A stretch of DNA of 64,000 nt from Gulosibacter chungangensis (GTDB lineage: Bacteria; Actinomycetota; Actinomycetes; Actinomycetales; Microbacteriaceae), in contig NZ_WBKB01000001.1 in NCBI RefSeq assembly GCF_008831155.1, forward strand, positions 186,001 through 250,000. The letters are read 5' to 3'. The notes under the pieces are model-generated. The model saw only the letters and a list, made by a program, of their open reading frames with translations, was not told the DNA's origin and did not search any database. A program made the position numbers and the translations under genes. Of this stretch, positions 18,790 through 28,800 are shown piece by piece. The stretch's first letter is position 1; each line of letters starts with the position of its first letter.

Positions 18790-21108
18790 ATGCCTACGAA
18801 GCCCAGCGCTAAGCACGCAGCCCCCGATTCTGAGCCATCACCGGGTTCGCCCTCTGACGCACCGAACCCACCAAAGAAACGTCGCTGGCTGCGGGTCCTC
18901 TTACCCGCCGTACTCATCTTGGTTTGGCTGGTCGGTGCCGCAATTGGTGGCCCTCTCTTCGGCCGGGTCGCCGAGGTTTCGTCGAACGATCAGACCACGT
19001 ATCTTCCCGAGTCTGCAGATGCGACCCAAGTGCAAGAGCTACTCGGTGAGTTCAACGACTCAGAGTCGATCCCCGCGATCGTCGTCTTCGTCAGCGACGA
19101 GGCTTTGACTGAGACGCAGCTCGCCCAGATCAGCGAACAAGTGGCCGCGCTCGCTGACGCCGAGGGTGTTGAAGGCGAGGTCTCCCCCGCTATTCCTTCG
19201 GAAGACGGTCTCGCGATTCAGGCGTTCGTGCCGCTGAACAGCGACGGTGAAATCGCGGATGCGGTTGAGCAACTCACCGCGTCGCTGCGCGCAGACGTAC
19301 CGGACGGTGTTGAGGTCTACGTTACCGGCCCTGCCGGTTTCACCGCCGACCTCGCCGCAGGCTTCGCGGGTATTGATGGGCTCTTGCTCCTCGTGGCACT
19401 TGGCGCTGTCTTTATCATTCTGATCCTTGTCTATCGCTCACTGCTCCTCCCCGTCGCAGTGCTATCCACCAGCCTCTTCGCACTCTGTGTCGCCCTCATG
19501 ACCGTGTGGTGGCTCGCGAAAGCCGAAATCCTGATGCTCAGCGGCCAGACCCAGGGCATCCTCTTCATCCTCGTCATCGGTGCCGCGACCGACTATTCGC
19601 TGCTCTACGTCGCACGGTATCGCGAAGCGCTTCGCTCAACGCAAGACAAGTGGGCCGCAACGAAGGATGCGCTGCGAGGTTCGTTCGAGCCAATCCTGGC
19701 TTCGGGCGGAACCGTTATCGCGGGTCTTCTTTGCCTCCTGCTGAGCGACCTGAAGTCGAACAGCACGCTCGGCCCGGTCGCGTCGATCGGCATTATTTTC
19801 GCGATGCTCTCCGCACTTACTCTGCTTCCCGCGCTGCTGTTCGCGTTCGGTCGTGCCGCCTTCTGGCCGCGCCGTCCGAAGTACGAGCCAGAAATTGTCG
19901 CGGCAGAAGACGGCATTCCTAATAAGAAGGGCTTCTGGGTAGCGGTCGCCCGCCTCGTGCAGCGTCGCCCGCGCATGGTGTGGGTCCTGACGACCGGTGT
20001 TCTCCTTCTCGGTGCCCTCGCCGCGACGCAACTCAGCGCATCCGGAGTCCCGCAGTCAGAGCTCGTGCTCGGCGAATCGGAGGCTCGCGACGGGCAAACC
20101 TACCTCGGCGAGCATTTCCCCGAAGGTTCCGGCAGCCCCGCATACGTGGTGGTAGCTGAGGGTGAACTCGCAGAAGTCGCCGACATCCTGCTCGCTAACG
20201 AGGGCATCGACTCGGTCTCCGTGACCGCAGCAGATTCGCCAAGTGGCAGCGCTCCGGTCACCGCTGAGGGCATCCAGCCGCTGGGCCCTCCGGGAACTCC
20301 CGCGCCAGAACCCACCGTGGTCGATGGTGAAGTCCTCCTTCAGGCGACCCTCACCAACGCTCCCGACTCGAACGAGGCGGCGGACACTGTACGTGAGATC
20401 CGTGCGGAGCTTTCGGACACGCATCCGGATGCACCCGTCGGTGGCGTCACCGCGACTTCGATTGACACGAACGACGCTTCGGTCCACGACCGCAACCTGA
20501 TCATCCCGATCGTGCTGGTTGTCATCACGCTGATTCTGATGATCCTGCTGCGCTCGATTCTCGCGCCTGTCCTGCTCATCCTGACCACAGTGCTTTCCTT
20601 CGGAACCGCGATGGGCGTCTCGGCGCTCGTATTCAACAACCTGTTTGATTTCCCCGGCGCCGACCCAGCGGTTCCGCTCTACGGGTTTGTGTTCCTCGTG
20701 GCACTCGGTATCGACTACAACATCTTCTTGATGACCCGAGTGCGCGAAGAATCCCTCAAGCACGGTACCCGTCAGGGCGTGCTCCGAGGCCTCACGATTA
20801 CCGGTGGTGTCATCACGTCGGCAGGTCTCGTGCTCGCCGCGACCTTCGCAGCGCTGTCGGTCATCCCGATCCTGTTCCTCGTGCAGCTCGCGTTCATCGT
20901 CGCATTCGGTGTGCTGCTTGACACGTTCGTCGTCCGCACCCTGCTCGTCCCGGCGCTCGCGTACGACATTGGCAAGGCCATCTGGTGGCCCTCGAAGCTG
21001 TCGCGTCACGAGGTCGAAGGCGATGACCGCGAAACGGCCGGGCGCATCCTGGATGCCGATGACGAGCCGGCGCCCGACTCGAAACCGAAGCACGCTGTAG
21101 AGGCCTAA
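18790..21108 (+). CDS. MMPL/RND-type membrane transporter
   Basis: 772 residues. Two halves, each with a transmembrane helix, a large extracytoplasmic loop and five further helices: helices begin near residue 38 (VLLPAVLILVWLVGAAIGG), cluster at about 195-360, and again at about 405 and 565-720. Motifs ATDYSLLYVARYREAL and GIDYNIFLMTRVREES are the paired GxDYxxF/L-x-R signatures of the MMPL family. A proton-driven exporter of lipids or drugs; the substrate cannot be read from sequence. Probably controlled by the divergent MarR. Confidence 0.93.
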   Translation: MPTKPSAKHAAPDSEPSPGSPSDAPNPPKKRRWLRVLLPAVLILVWLVGAAIGGPLFGRVAEVSSNDQTTYLPESADATQVQELLGEFNDSESIPAIVVFVSDEALTETQLAQISEQVAALADAEGVEGEVSPAIPSEDGLAIQAFVPLNSDGEIADAVEQLTASLRADVPDGVEVYVTGPAGFTADLAAGFAGIDGLLLLVALGAVFIILILVYRSLLLPVAVLSTSLFALCVALMTVWWLAKAEILMLSGQTQGILFILVIGAATDYSLLYVARYREALRSTQDKWAATKDALRGSFEPILASGGTVIAGLLCLLLSDLKSNSTLGPVASIGIIFAMLSALTLLPALLFAFGRAAFWPRRPKYEPEIVAAEDGIPNKKGFWVAVARLVQRRPRMVWVLTTGVLLLGALAATQLSASGVPQSELVLGESEARDGQTYLGEHFPEGSGSPAYVVVAEGELAEVADILLANEGIDSVSVTAADSPSGSAPVTAEGIQPLGPPGTPAPEPTVVDGEVLLQATLTNAPDSNEAADTVREIRAELSDTHPDAPVGGVTATSIDTNDASVHDRNLIIPIVLVVITLILMILLRSILAPVLLILTTVLSFGTAMGVSALVFNNLFDFPGADPAVPLYGFVFLVALGIDYNIFLMTRVREESLKHGTRQGVLRGLTITGGVITSAGLVLAATFAALSVIPILFLVQLAFIVAFGVLLDTFVVRTLLVPALAYDIGKAIWWPSKLSRHEVEGDDRETAGRILDADDEPAPDSKPKHAVEA

Positions 21109-21534
21109 GTGCGCATCTGGTCACTCCACCCGAGCAGCCTGGACCGGGTCGGTCTCGTCGCCTGTTGGCGCGAAACCCTCCTGGCCCAGGCCGTGCTCGC
21201 GGATGCGACAAAGGGCTACCGAAATCATCCCCAGCTGCTGCGGTTTCGGCGTACGGAAAATCCGATCGGTGCGGTCGGGGTCTACCTGGCGGGGCTCGCG
21301 GAAGAAGCCACTCGGCGTGGCTATAAGTTCAATGCCAGCAAGATCATCTCGCGTGACTTCGATGACAAATTGACGGTCACGCAGGGGCAGCTCGACTACG
21401 AGTGGCAGCATCTCGGAGCGAAACTCGCGGTCCGAAGCCCCGAGGATGCGCTGCGCTGGCAGACGACGGCGGCCGCACCGCATCCGCTATTCACGGTCGT
21501 TCCTGGCGATATCGAAGGCTGGGAACGAACCTAA
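21109..21534 (+). CDS. Pyrimidine dimer DNA glycosylase / endonuclease V family
   Basis: 141 residues. The N-terminus VRIWSLHPSSLDRVGLVACWRETLLAQAV matches the T4 denV-like Pyr_excise family in bacteria, which cleaves UV-induced dimers. It starts with GTG immediately after the transporter TAA, so the two are co-translated. The functional link to the exporter is unclear; the pairing may be incidental. Confidence 0.85.
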   Translation: MRIWSLHPSSLDRVGLVACWRETLLAQAVLADATKGYRNHPQLLRFRRTENPIGAVGVYLAGLAEEATRRGYKFNASKIISRDFDDKLTVTQGQLDYEWQHLGAKLAVRSPEDALRWQTTAAAPHPLFTVVPGDIEGWERT

Positions 21535-21565
21535 TTCCGCCTTCGCCACGGTCGACCGGCGTCAG

Positions 21566-21901
21566 CTACTGACGTCGGTACACCGTGGTGTTGGCGCCGA
21601 GCCGCTTGAGCGGCTCGTTCGAGTTATCGCCCCGGATGCGCCGCTGACGCGTCCCGGTGATGTGGTTGACCTTGCGGTCATAGGCCTGCACGTTCACCAT
21701 TTCGCTATTGGAATCGTGCTCGTATTTGAAGCGCTTGTCGTGGTTGCGGTAGCGACGCATCATGGCGCCGTAGAAAAGCACTCCGGATGCGGGGCCTAAG
21801 AACAAGAGGTAGAGGATTCCGTCGCCGTCACTCGAGGAATCGGCGAGGGTCGTGGTGTGCTGGGCCAGCTCCATGAGGCCCATCGCGAGATCAACTGACA
21901 T
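21566..21901 (-). CDS. Small membrane protein of the SPFH/zinc-ribbon module
   Basis: 111 residues. One strong transmembrane stretch (GILYLLFLGPASGVLFYGA, about residues 28-46) followed by a basic, hydrophilic cytoplasmic-type tail (MMRRYRNHDKRFKYEHDS...). Family not recognised. It starts 12 bp after the zinc-ribbon gene on the same strand, so is probably its operon partner and perhaps a membrane anchor for the module. Confidence 0.7.
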   Translation of the reverse strand: MSVDLAMGLMELAQHTTTLADSSSDGDGILYLLFLGPASGVLFYGAMMRRYRNHDKRFKYEHDSNSEMVNVQAYDRKVNHITGTRQRRIRGDNSNEPLKRLGANTTVYRRQ

Positions 21902-21913
21902 CCTGCATCCTCC

Positions 21914-23512
21914 CTAGAAAGCCAGCCATGCGGCGGCAATCACACCACTGACAATCGTGCCGACAATCGAAATGGCGGTAGAGACGCCGATGAGGCGGCC
22001 CTTTCGCACCGGCACGCTTCCCATGGTCGCTCCCGTCCGGCCGTTCACCGCGACGTAGTGGGTGAAGGCGCGGTCGCCGCGCTGCTCGTAGTAACTGTAG
22101 AGCCACACCGGCACGTAGAGCGCGACCCAACGACTGCCGTGCACGACGAGTTGCTCTTTCTCCCAGCGCACACCGCGACCATACTTCCGGATGGTCTGGC
22201 CGGCACGCGCGCGGGCCACCGAAAGGATCTGCCCGTTCGCCTTGGGCTCGACCGCTTGCACGTCGAGGTCGCGCCGCTCCGAGGTGTAGCCGCGGAGATA
22301 ATTCGCGTTGTACGAAACCGCCTGCTTCGTGTCGAAGGGCTGGATCGCGTTGATGACGTTATTGGTGTTGAGGTCGGTGTCGAAGTTTGAGCGCTGCTGT
22401 GAGGACTCAATCAGGATGTCGTCCACGTAGAGGTCGAACTTGCGGCCGATCTGATACACGTCGGCGTCGTAGACCGTGTATTTGTTGTCGCCAGAACCGC
22501 GGGTGTATTGGCGGGTTTGCACCTCGCCGGTGCCGTTGAGCTCGATCTCCGCATTCGCATCCATCGTCAGATACGGCATGTAGACGCCGACCACTTCCTC
22601 GGGTGCGAATTCCTTTACAAACTGCGGGTGCGCGAAGAACTTTCGTTTCGTCACGAACTCGCGAATGTTCTCGATCGCCTTATCTTTCGGCAGTGAGAAG
22701 GGCAGCACCCCGTCGGGCACCGCGCCGTTTGGCACCTGCTGGTTCACCGACAGATTATTGCGGCACCAGTGGCAGCGAGCGCTCATCGCCTCATTCGTGT
22801 TGACCACGACATCGGCGCCGCAGGCCCCGCATTTCAGTGTGAGGACATCGTCAGTTGATTCCTGAATTCGGGTTGCACCGGAACCCATGTGGATCCCATG
22901 GAGTTCCGAGATCGCCGACTCGAAGCCAAACTTCTCATCGATCGTCTTTTCGTTCCACTCATAGCGGCAGAACTGGCAGATCAGGGTGCCCTCAGAGACC
23001 CGCAGCACGATCTCTGTCGAGCCACACTTGGGACACTTATCGAGCCCGTCGCCTTTGCCCGTCGAGGTGTCAACGATATTGATCGTCGGACCCTCGGTCG
23101 CCGCGACCGGTTCGGATGAATTGGCAGCGGCTGAGGCCGGATTCGGGTTGGTTGTCTGGCCCGCTCCCGGAGGGGTCGGCTGTTGGCCGGGATGCTGGGG
23201 ATCTTGGTACTGCTGGTCGGGGTGCTGGCTGCCCTGTTGCGATGGTGCGGTCGGTTGGTGCTGGCCGTAGCCAGGCGTCGGCGCGCCATATTGGTTCGGC
23301 GGCTGCTGGCTGCCCTGCTGACTGCCGTAGGCATCTTGCGAGTAATTACCCTGCGCATCCCGACGCTTGCTTCGCTCATTGCGCTGGGATGCGGAGAAGT
23401 CATTGCCGAGGAATGAGTTCAAACCGTCCTGCGCATCCTTAGGCAGATTCGACTTGATCGAATTAAAAATTTCGCGACCGATGTCGCCCCCGAACGGAAA
23501 ATTTCCCGCCAT
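21914..23512 (-). CDS. Double zinc-ribbon membrane protein (YdjG-like, TFIIB-type ribbon)
   Basis: 532 residues from ATG 23512, which has GGAGGGG upstream. Order: short N-terminal helix, Gln/Pro/Tyr-rich low-complexity region (about residues 50-120), a TFIIB-type ribbon (CPKCG...CQFC, about 160-185), a second ribbon (CGACG...CHWC, about 225-250), a ~250-residue beta-rich domain, then a C-terminal membrane segment (LIGVSTAISIVGTIVSGVI). This layout resembles Bacillus subtilis YdjG, which with its partners recruits PspA to the membrane. The low-complexity region is extra. Confidence 0.75.
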   Translation of the reverse strand: MAGNFPFGGDIGREIFNSIKSNLPKDAQDGLNSFLGNDFSASQRNERSKRRDAQGNYSQDAYGSQQGSQQPPNQYGAPTPGYGQHQPTAPSQQGSQHPDQQYQDPQHPGQQPTPPGAGQTTNPNPASAAANSSEPVAATEGPTINIVDTSTGKGDGLDKCPKCGSTEIVLRVSEGTLICQFCRYEWNEKTIDEKFGFESAISELHGIHMGSGATRIQESTDDVLTLKCGACGADVVVNTNEAMSARCHWCRNNLSVNQQVPNGAVPDGVLPFSLPKDKAIENIREFVTKRKFFAHPQFVKEFAPEEVVGVYMPYLTMDANAEIELNGTGEVQTRQYTRGSGDNKYTVYDADVYQIGRKFDLYVDDILIESSQQRSNFDTDLNTNNVINAIQPFDTKQAVSYNANYLRGYTSERRDLDVQAVEPKANGQILSVARARAGQTIRKYGRGVRWEKEQLVVHGSRWVALYVPVWLYSYYEQRGDRAFTHYVAVNGRTGATMGSVPVRKGRLIGVSTAISIVGTIVSGVIAAAWLAF

Positions 23513-23601
23513 GACCCCTCCGTACGTACCAGACTGACTACTGTGCATCCCCCTGGCTCGAGACTCAAAATTGCCTGACTCGAACCAGCGTGACCCAGCT
23601 T

Positions 23602-24864
23602 TTAGCCGAGACCGAGCGCGCGATTCTTCGCGGCGTCGTAGTCCTCCTGCGTGATGAGGCCCTGGTCGAGCATCTGCTTGAACTTAGCGAGCTGTGCGAC
23701 TGGGTCCTCGGGTGCCTGTTGCGGAGGCTGCTGCTGTTGCGGGGCCTGCTGCTGCGGAGGCTGCTGCCCCTGCTGGTAGCCCTGCTGCTGTTGTTGCTGG
23801 CCCTGGAACGGGTTTTGGTAGGGCGCGGGCTGGTTCGGGTTCTGCTGGAAGTTCACGGCACCCCCGGCAGCGCCCACACCCATTCCCATCATCGCGATGC
23901 CCTGGCCGCCCGAGTTCTCGCCGGCGGCTTCGAAGCCGCGAGCCATGGACTGCTGCAGGAACGACTGGCCACGCGAGCCGGACAACGCATCCGCCTTCTG
24001 CGCATCCGCGAGGAGCTTCTTCGTTGTCTCGTCGTACTCGATCGCCTGAATCGCCGTCTTCACGATTGCGAGCCCGCGATCGGATGACCACTGGTATCCT
24101 TGCTCGACCGCGGCCGACAGCGACTGCGCGAATCCGAGGGCGTCGCCCTGGATGCGCGCCATGCGGTTGCCCTTATTCGGGTCGTTCGTGTAGTTCGAGA
24201 ACGCCGGAGCGAGGGAAGAGACGACTTCGTTGAACAGCTGTGCGCCGGCAGGGTTGTCGACATCGCTGAAGTCGAAAATCGCTGGCGAGGCGCTGATGTA
24301 GTTGGCCGGCACAAAATTGCGCACGAAGAGGATGGGGTCGACGATCCGCAGCGTGTAGGTACCGCGAGTGATCGCCGCGACCTGCGTGCCGAGGTAGGCG
24401 TCGTCCCAGTAAATTTCCGACTGGGTACCGAAGCGGTTATTCGGGATTTCCTTGAGGTTGACGTAGAACGCGAGCTGCTGAGTGCTCGGGCGGCCGCCGA
24501 ACTTGAAGCGTTCCCACGAGGTGATGACGGTGGATGAGAGCAGTCCCCCGCCGGTGAAGATCGACTTCGAGTCCTGGCTGTCCGATTCGAAGATGAAGCC
24601 GCCGGGCTCTGCCACGAGGCCCGTGATTTGGCCATCCTGGATCGTGATCAGCCCCATGCCCTCGGGGACGACGATCTTCGAGCCGTTGGTGATGACGTGC
24701 TGCGAGCCCTTGGTGTTCGAGCCGCGGCCCGCGTTCGTACCGGAGGTGACTGCGGGAAAAATTGCGGCCGTCGGCGGAACGTTCCGCGGCGGCTCGAGGA
24801 AGTCAATCCACTGGTCTGCGAACATGCCGCCGATTGCACCGGCAAATGCTTTGATGAAGCCCAT
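23602..24864 (-). CDS. SPFH-domain protein with C-terminal SHOCT (YdjI-like, virion core protein family)
   Basis: 420 residues. The N-terminus MGFIKAFAGAIGGMFADQW is a probable membrane-associating helix. The SPFH domain covers about residues 30-300 (QHVITNGSKIVVPEGMGLI, FVNLKE and DPILFVRNFVP segments), followed by a Gln/Pro-rich linker and a ~30-residue SHOCT motif (LAKFKQMLDQGLITQEDYDAAK). ATG 24864 has AAGGGG upstream; the longer frame to 25137 is unsupported. First gene of the three-gene module. Confidence 0.85.
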   Translation of the reverse strand: MGFIKAFAGAIGGMFADQWIDFLEPPRNVPPTAAIFPAVTSGTNAGRGSNTKGSQHVITNGSKIVVPEGMGLITIQDGQITGLVAEPGGFIFESDSQDSKSIFTGGGLLSSTVITSWERFKFGGRPSTQQLAFYVNLKEIPNNRFGTQSEIYWDDAYLGTQVAAITRGTYTLRIVDPILFVRNFVPANYISASPAIFDFSDVDNPAGAQLFNEVVSSLAPAFSNYTNDPNKGNRMARIQGDALGFAQSLSAAVEQGYQWSSDRGLAIVKTAIQAIEYDETTKKLLADAQKADALSGSRGQSFLQQSMARGFEAAGENSGGQGIAMMGMGVGAAGGAVNFQQNPNQPAPYQNPFQGQQQQQQGYQQGQQPPQQQAPQQQQPPQQAPEDPVAQLAKFKQMLDQGLITQEDYDAAKNRALGLG

Positions 24865-25032
24865 CAGTTCCCCTTGTCTCGAGTGAGGCACAGCGTACGA
24901 GTGTGGCTCAGCGTAATTGAGCCGGCCGAATAGAGTCTGTAGACAGGGGCGATTCTGTGCCCGGTCATCCTCAAGTTGCGCGCGATCATTCTTGAGCCTG
25001 ACGGTGCCTTGAAAAGTGCGAGACTGGTTCTC

Positions 25033-25737
25033 ATGCGTAATGGTTACTCCGCCGCCCAGATTCGCGAGGCCGAAGCCCCCTTCCTCGAGCGGGGTGTACC
25101 GCTGATGATTCGCGCGGCGCAGTCCCTTGCCGAGCACGTCACGAGTATCCTGCCTGCTCCTTCCGAGTCGCGTGTGCTGGTGCTCGCAGGCCCCGGTGAC
25201 AACGGCGGCGACGCCGCCTATGCGGCGTCATTCATCGCGAATGCTGGCGTGAAGGTACAGGTCGTTGCGGTTTCGGGTCGCCTGCACGAGGCAGCCGAGG
25301 CGGCAGCACGCGATGAGGGCGCGGAGATCCTGTTGGATGCACCCCCAGAGTCAGCCGCGGCATTAGTTGCGGGTGCGGACGTGGTGTTGGATGGCGTGCT
25401 CGGGATCGGTAACGGTGGCGCGGCGGCAGGCGGTACGCCCGCACTTCGCGACCCGGCCCGCGCGTTCGTCGTCGCGGTCAAGGAAGCCATCGCATCCGCC
25501 CCTGACCCCGCGCCAATCGTTATCGCGGTCGATATGCCCTCGGGAATCGACCCCGACGATGGTTCGGTACCCGACCCGGATGCGGTGATCAAGGCCCAGC
25601 TCACCGTCACCTTCATCGGGGTGAAGGCCGGGTTGCTGCTTGAGCCTGCAGCTTCCCTGTCCGGCAAGGTTTGGCTTGAGCCGCTCGGCGCCTCGCAGGG
25701 GCTGCTGCGGGTGCGGCCGGAAGTGTCGCTGCCCTAG
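25033..25737 (+). CDS. nnrE: NAD(P)H-hydrate epimerase
   Basis: 234 residues. Epimerises the R form of hydrated NAD(P)H so that the dehydratase can repair it. YjeF_N fold: N-terminus YSAAQIREAEAPFLERG, the nucleotide loop VLAGPGDNGGDAAYAA (about residues 50-65), VLDGVLGIG and AVDMPSGIDPDDG. Only the epimerase half is present; no fused carbohydrate-kinase half follows. The ribosome binding site at ATG 25033 is weak. Followed by a terminator. Confidence 0.9.
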   Translation: MRNGYSAAQIREAEAPFLERGVPLMIRAAQSLAEHVTSILPAPSESRVLVLAGPGDNGGDAAYAASFIANAGVKVQVVAVSGRLHEAAEAAARDEGAEILLDAPPESAAALVAGADVVLDGVLGIGNGGAAAGGTPALRDPARAFVVAVKEAIASAPDPAPIVIAVDMPSGIDPDDGSVPDPDAVIKAQLTVTFIGVKAGLLLEPAASLSGKVWLEPLGASQGLLRVRPEVSLP

Positions 25738-25776
25738 CGAAAAAATGAATGAGCTCACACTTCTGTGCGATTTTCG

Positions 25777-25847
25777 AAGTGAAGAAAGCGCCATCTAGCT
25801 GCCGCTAGATTTTTTGCAGGTTGTGCAGTTTTCGCTTCTTTCCACTT
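25777..25847 (+). terminator. Intrinsic terminator nested inside a longer inverted repeat
   Basis: ATCTAGC (25793-25799), loop TGCC, GCTAGAT (25804-25810) and five T (25811-25815) form a terminator 55 bp after nnrE. Outside it, AAGTGAAGAAAGCG (25777-25790) is nearly complementary to CGCTTCTTTCCACTT (25833-25847), so a 71-base compound stem can form just before the promoter of the next gene. Confidence 0.75.
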
Positions 25848-25863
25848 TGTCGCTGGCCGCTCA

Positions 25864-25876
25864 TAGTATTCACACA
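25864..25876 (+). promoter_or_regulatory. Probable leaderless promoter of the helicase-sigma gene
   Basis: TAGTAT (25864-25869) is a reasonable -10 hexamer. The expected transcription start, seven bases on, is at or next to the A of ATG 25876, and no Shine-Dalgarno sequence precedes the ATG. Both facts suggest a leaderless mRNA, common in actinobacteria. No convincing -35 box is visible. Confidence 0.45.
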
Positions 25877-28800
25877 TGACTGAAACTCTCTCAGCCGACG
25901 ATGTAGAACCGGATATTACGTCGTCTAGTAGGCACGACATGTCGGCTCTGCAAAGTAACCTCAGCCCTGAAATTATTGCGGCGCAAACCGTCGGCCTCTC
26001 TTCTTTAGAGATTGCGGAGCTCATTCAAGCCTTGCAACAGCAACAGATTCGCGCTGTAGCAGCAGAGAGAGCTACGAGTGCTGTAGCTGCAATGCCGCTT
26101 GATCTTGGATTGTTCGACTGGCAGCGTGAAGCCTTAGACAAGTGGAAGTCAGCTGGAAAAATTGGAGTCGTTGAGGCGGTAACGGGGACCGGCAAGACAC
26201 GTGTCGGCCTCGCCGCCATCCAAGAGGCAAGGGCTCACGGATTCCGAGCCGTTGTCTATGTCCCGTCTTTGGCGCTACAGCGTCAGTGGATAGAACAGAT
26301 TGAATCGCTTCTCCCCGACCTCCGAGTTATCGGTCAAGCCGATCCACGCACTGAATCGGATTGGGATGTCACAGTCATCACTATCCAGACAGCGATTCGA
26401 CGAAAGATTCTTCCCGCAAATGAACAAGCGCTCCTCGTTGCTGATGAGTGTCACCGATATGGGGCACCCCAGTTTCAAAAAGGTCTCCGCTTGGATTCCT
26501 TCCCGATTCGTCTTGGGCTTAGCGCAACTCGAACACGGGGTGACTCCGGCGATGCTGCCATTGAAGAATTCTTTGAGCAAACCTGTTTCAACCTTGACTA
26601 TGAGCGCGCGGTCAAAGACGAGCTAATTGCGCCCTTCAAGGTCGCGTTTGTGCGGGTACCCTTCACGCCCAGGGAACGAGAGGCGTATGAGCTATTCAGC
26701 AACGAAATGCGTGATGTTCGAAGCAAGCTCCTCGACACAGTGCCAGCCGAGCCTTTGGGTGAATTCATGTCAGCTGTACAGCGACTTGCCAATGATCGTG
26801 CACATCGCAAGAGCGGTTTGGCACGTTGGTACCTCAAGCGATTCAGCGACCGCCGAAACCTCTTGGCTTCAAGCGAACAAAAGCAACATGCTTTACGTGC
26901 GCTAACACCAGTAGTTGCTGCTTCCAATGGAACGCTCGTCTTCACCCAGACAAAATCGTCAGCCGAGTCCGCTGCACAGATATTGAGCGAAGAGGGCGTC
27001 TCGAGTGCAGCTGTCGACTCCGGCGTGGAATCTGACGACCGAGTGGAAGTCATTCGCTTGCTGGGGGCGGGGCAGATGAAAGCGCTCGCAGCACCGACGC
27101 TTCTCGACGAAGGCATTGACTTGCCCAACGTCGATCTGGGAATCGTAGTTTCCGCTACGCATCAGCGTCGACAAATGATTCAACGGTTTGGGCGCGTCCT
27201 CAGGAAAAAATCGGACGGCTCGACTGCAAAATTTGTGATTTTTGTACTGGCCGGTTCATCGGAAGACCCAAGCTCGATAACTCACGAGCCCACATTGGCC
27301 GACGAACTTCGATCACTCGCAGAAGCAGCGGAGAACTTCGACCTCAGTATCGAAAATGAGCTCGGACGTCTCGTATCGTTCCTTGAGCCGGGAATCGACC
27401 CACAATCAATCACCAGCTTCGACGAAATAGCCACGAATAATTCAGATGAACCTGAAGCAGAGGACGATGCCCCAGACGCCGATGATGGCTCCATTTTCGT
27501 TCCTAACAATGTTCCCCAGATTGACGACGAATCGATTGAGTCGCCGGGTTCCACAGCTGGTCCGATCGACTCATCGACAGGGCCGTTCTACGAACGTGTT
27601 GTCATACGACGTGTCAGCGGCACCGCAGAAGATCCTTCACGGTTCCCGGAAATCGCCGGCCCAGGCGACGACGGCGACAAGTACTACCAAAATGACATCC
27701 GCAAAAATGCAGTGCTCTCCAGGGAAGAAGAGCGGACCCTTATGGAACGTATCCGCGCAGGGGAGGCCGCTGGCGTACGTATCAAGAATAACGAGGCGAA
27801 AACCCGCGCTGAACGCAAGGCGTGGGAAAAGCTCGTGCGTGTGGGGGATGAAGCCCGCACATATTTTATCGTATCAAATCTCAGATTAGTTAAGTCGATT
27901 GCGCTATCAAAGTACCCACAGGCCAAACGTCTTGAATTGATGGATCTGATTCAAGAGGGAAACATCGGACTTCTACGGGCAATTGAGAAATTTGACCACA
28001 CTCGCGGTACGAAATTTTCTACTTATGCAACTTACTGGATCCGACAGTCCATAGACCGAGGTGTCGATAATACTGACCGGCTAATTCGTCTGCCCGTCCA
28101 CGTCGTAGGCGCTGTCCGGAAGATTGAGCAAGCCAAGAAAAATCTCCGACGCGAGCATGGCCGGGAAGCATCCATAGCTGAGCTCGCAGAAACGACTGAA
28201 CTCTCCCAAGAGAAGGTCCTTCAATCGCTCAAAGCTGAGTGGCGAATCGATCCCCTCGATTCGATACCGTCAAATCTGGTAGATGACGAACAGAGCATGT
28301 TCGAGGAGGCCATCGAATCTCGCGATATTGATGCACGATTCAGAGCAGCGATGGACTGGCTCCTCGACAAACGCGAAATAAAGATCCTGAAGATGCGATA
28401 CGGAATCGATACCGTAGACGGTAAAGGCCGAACCCTTGACCAAATCGGTGTGGAGTTTGGAGTTACTCGGGAACGAATCCGGCAAATTGAACGAGACTCG
28501 ATGACGAAGCTCCGAGACGCTCTTCCGGATTTCCTTGCAAATGGAGGGGGTCGTGACTTGAGCGAACCTCAACTGCACGATGCTGTCCTGAGACCGGGAA
28601 AAAGGCATTCCGGTATGAGTCCACGACCGCTGGACGCTCGGCCATCACTTGAAAAAAGTCACGCTGCTGGTAAGCCGATCACGGGTTTCGGCGATCCTGT
28701 CTTGCCTTCAGCGACCCTTCCTGCACCCCAACCAGAATCAGAACTCTCTGCAAACGAGATCAGAGACGTCATTGAACTATTAGAACTGGTAAGAGAAGGC

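Noticed and set aside
20056-21093. A 345-codon minus-strand open frame in the MMPL gene
   Set aside because: His/Asp/Arg-rich shadow of a transmembrane coding sequence.
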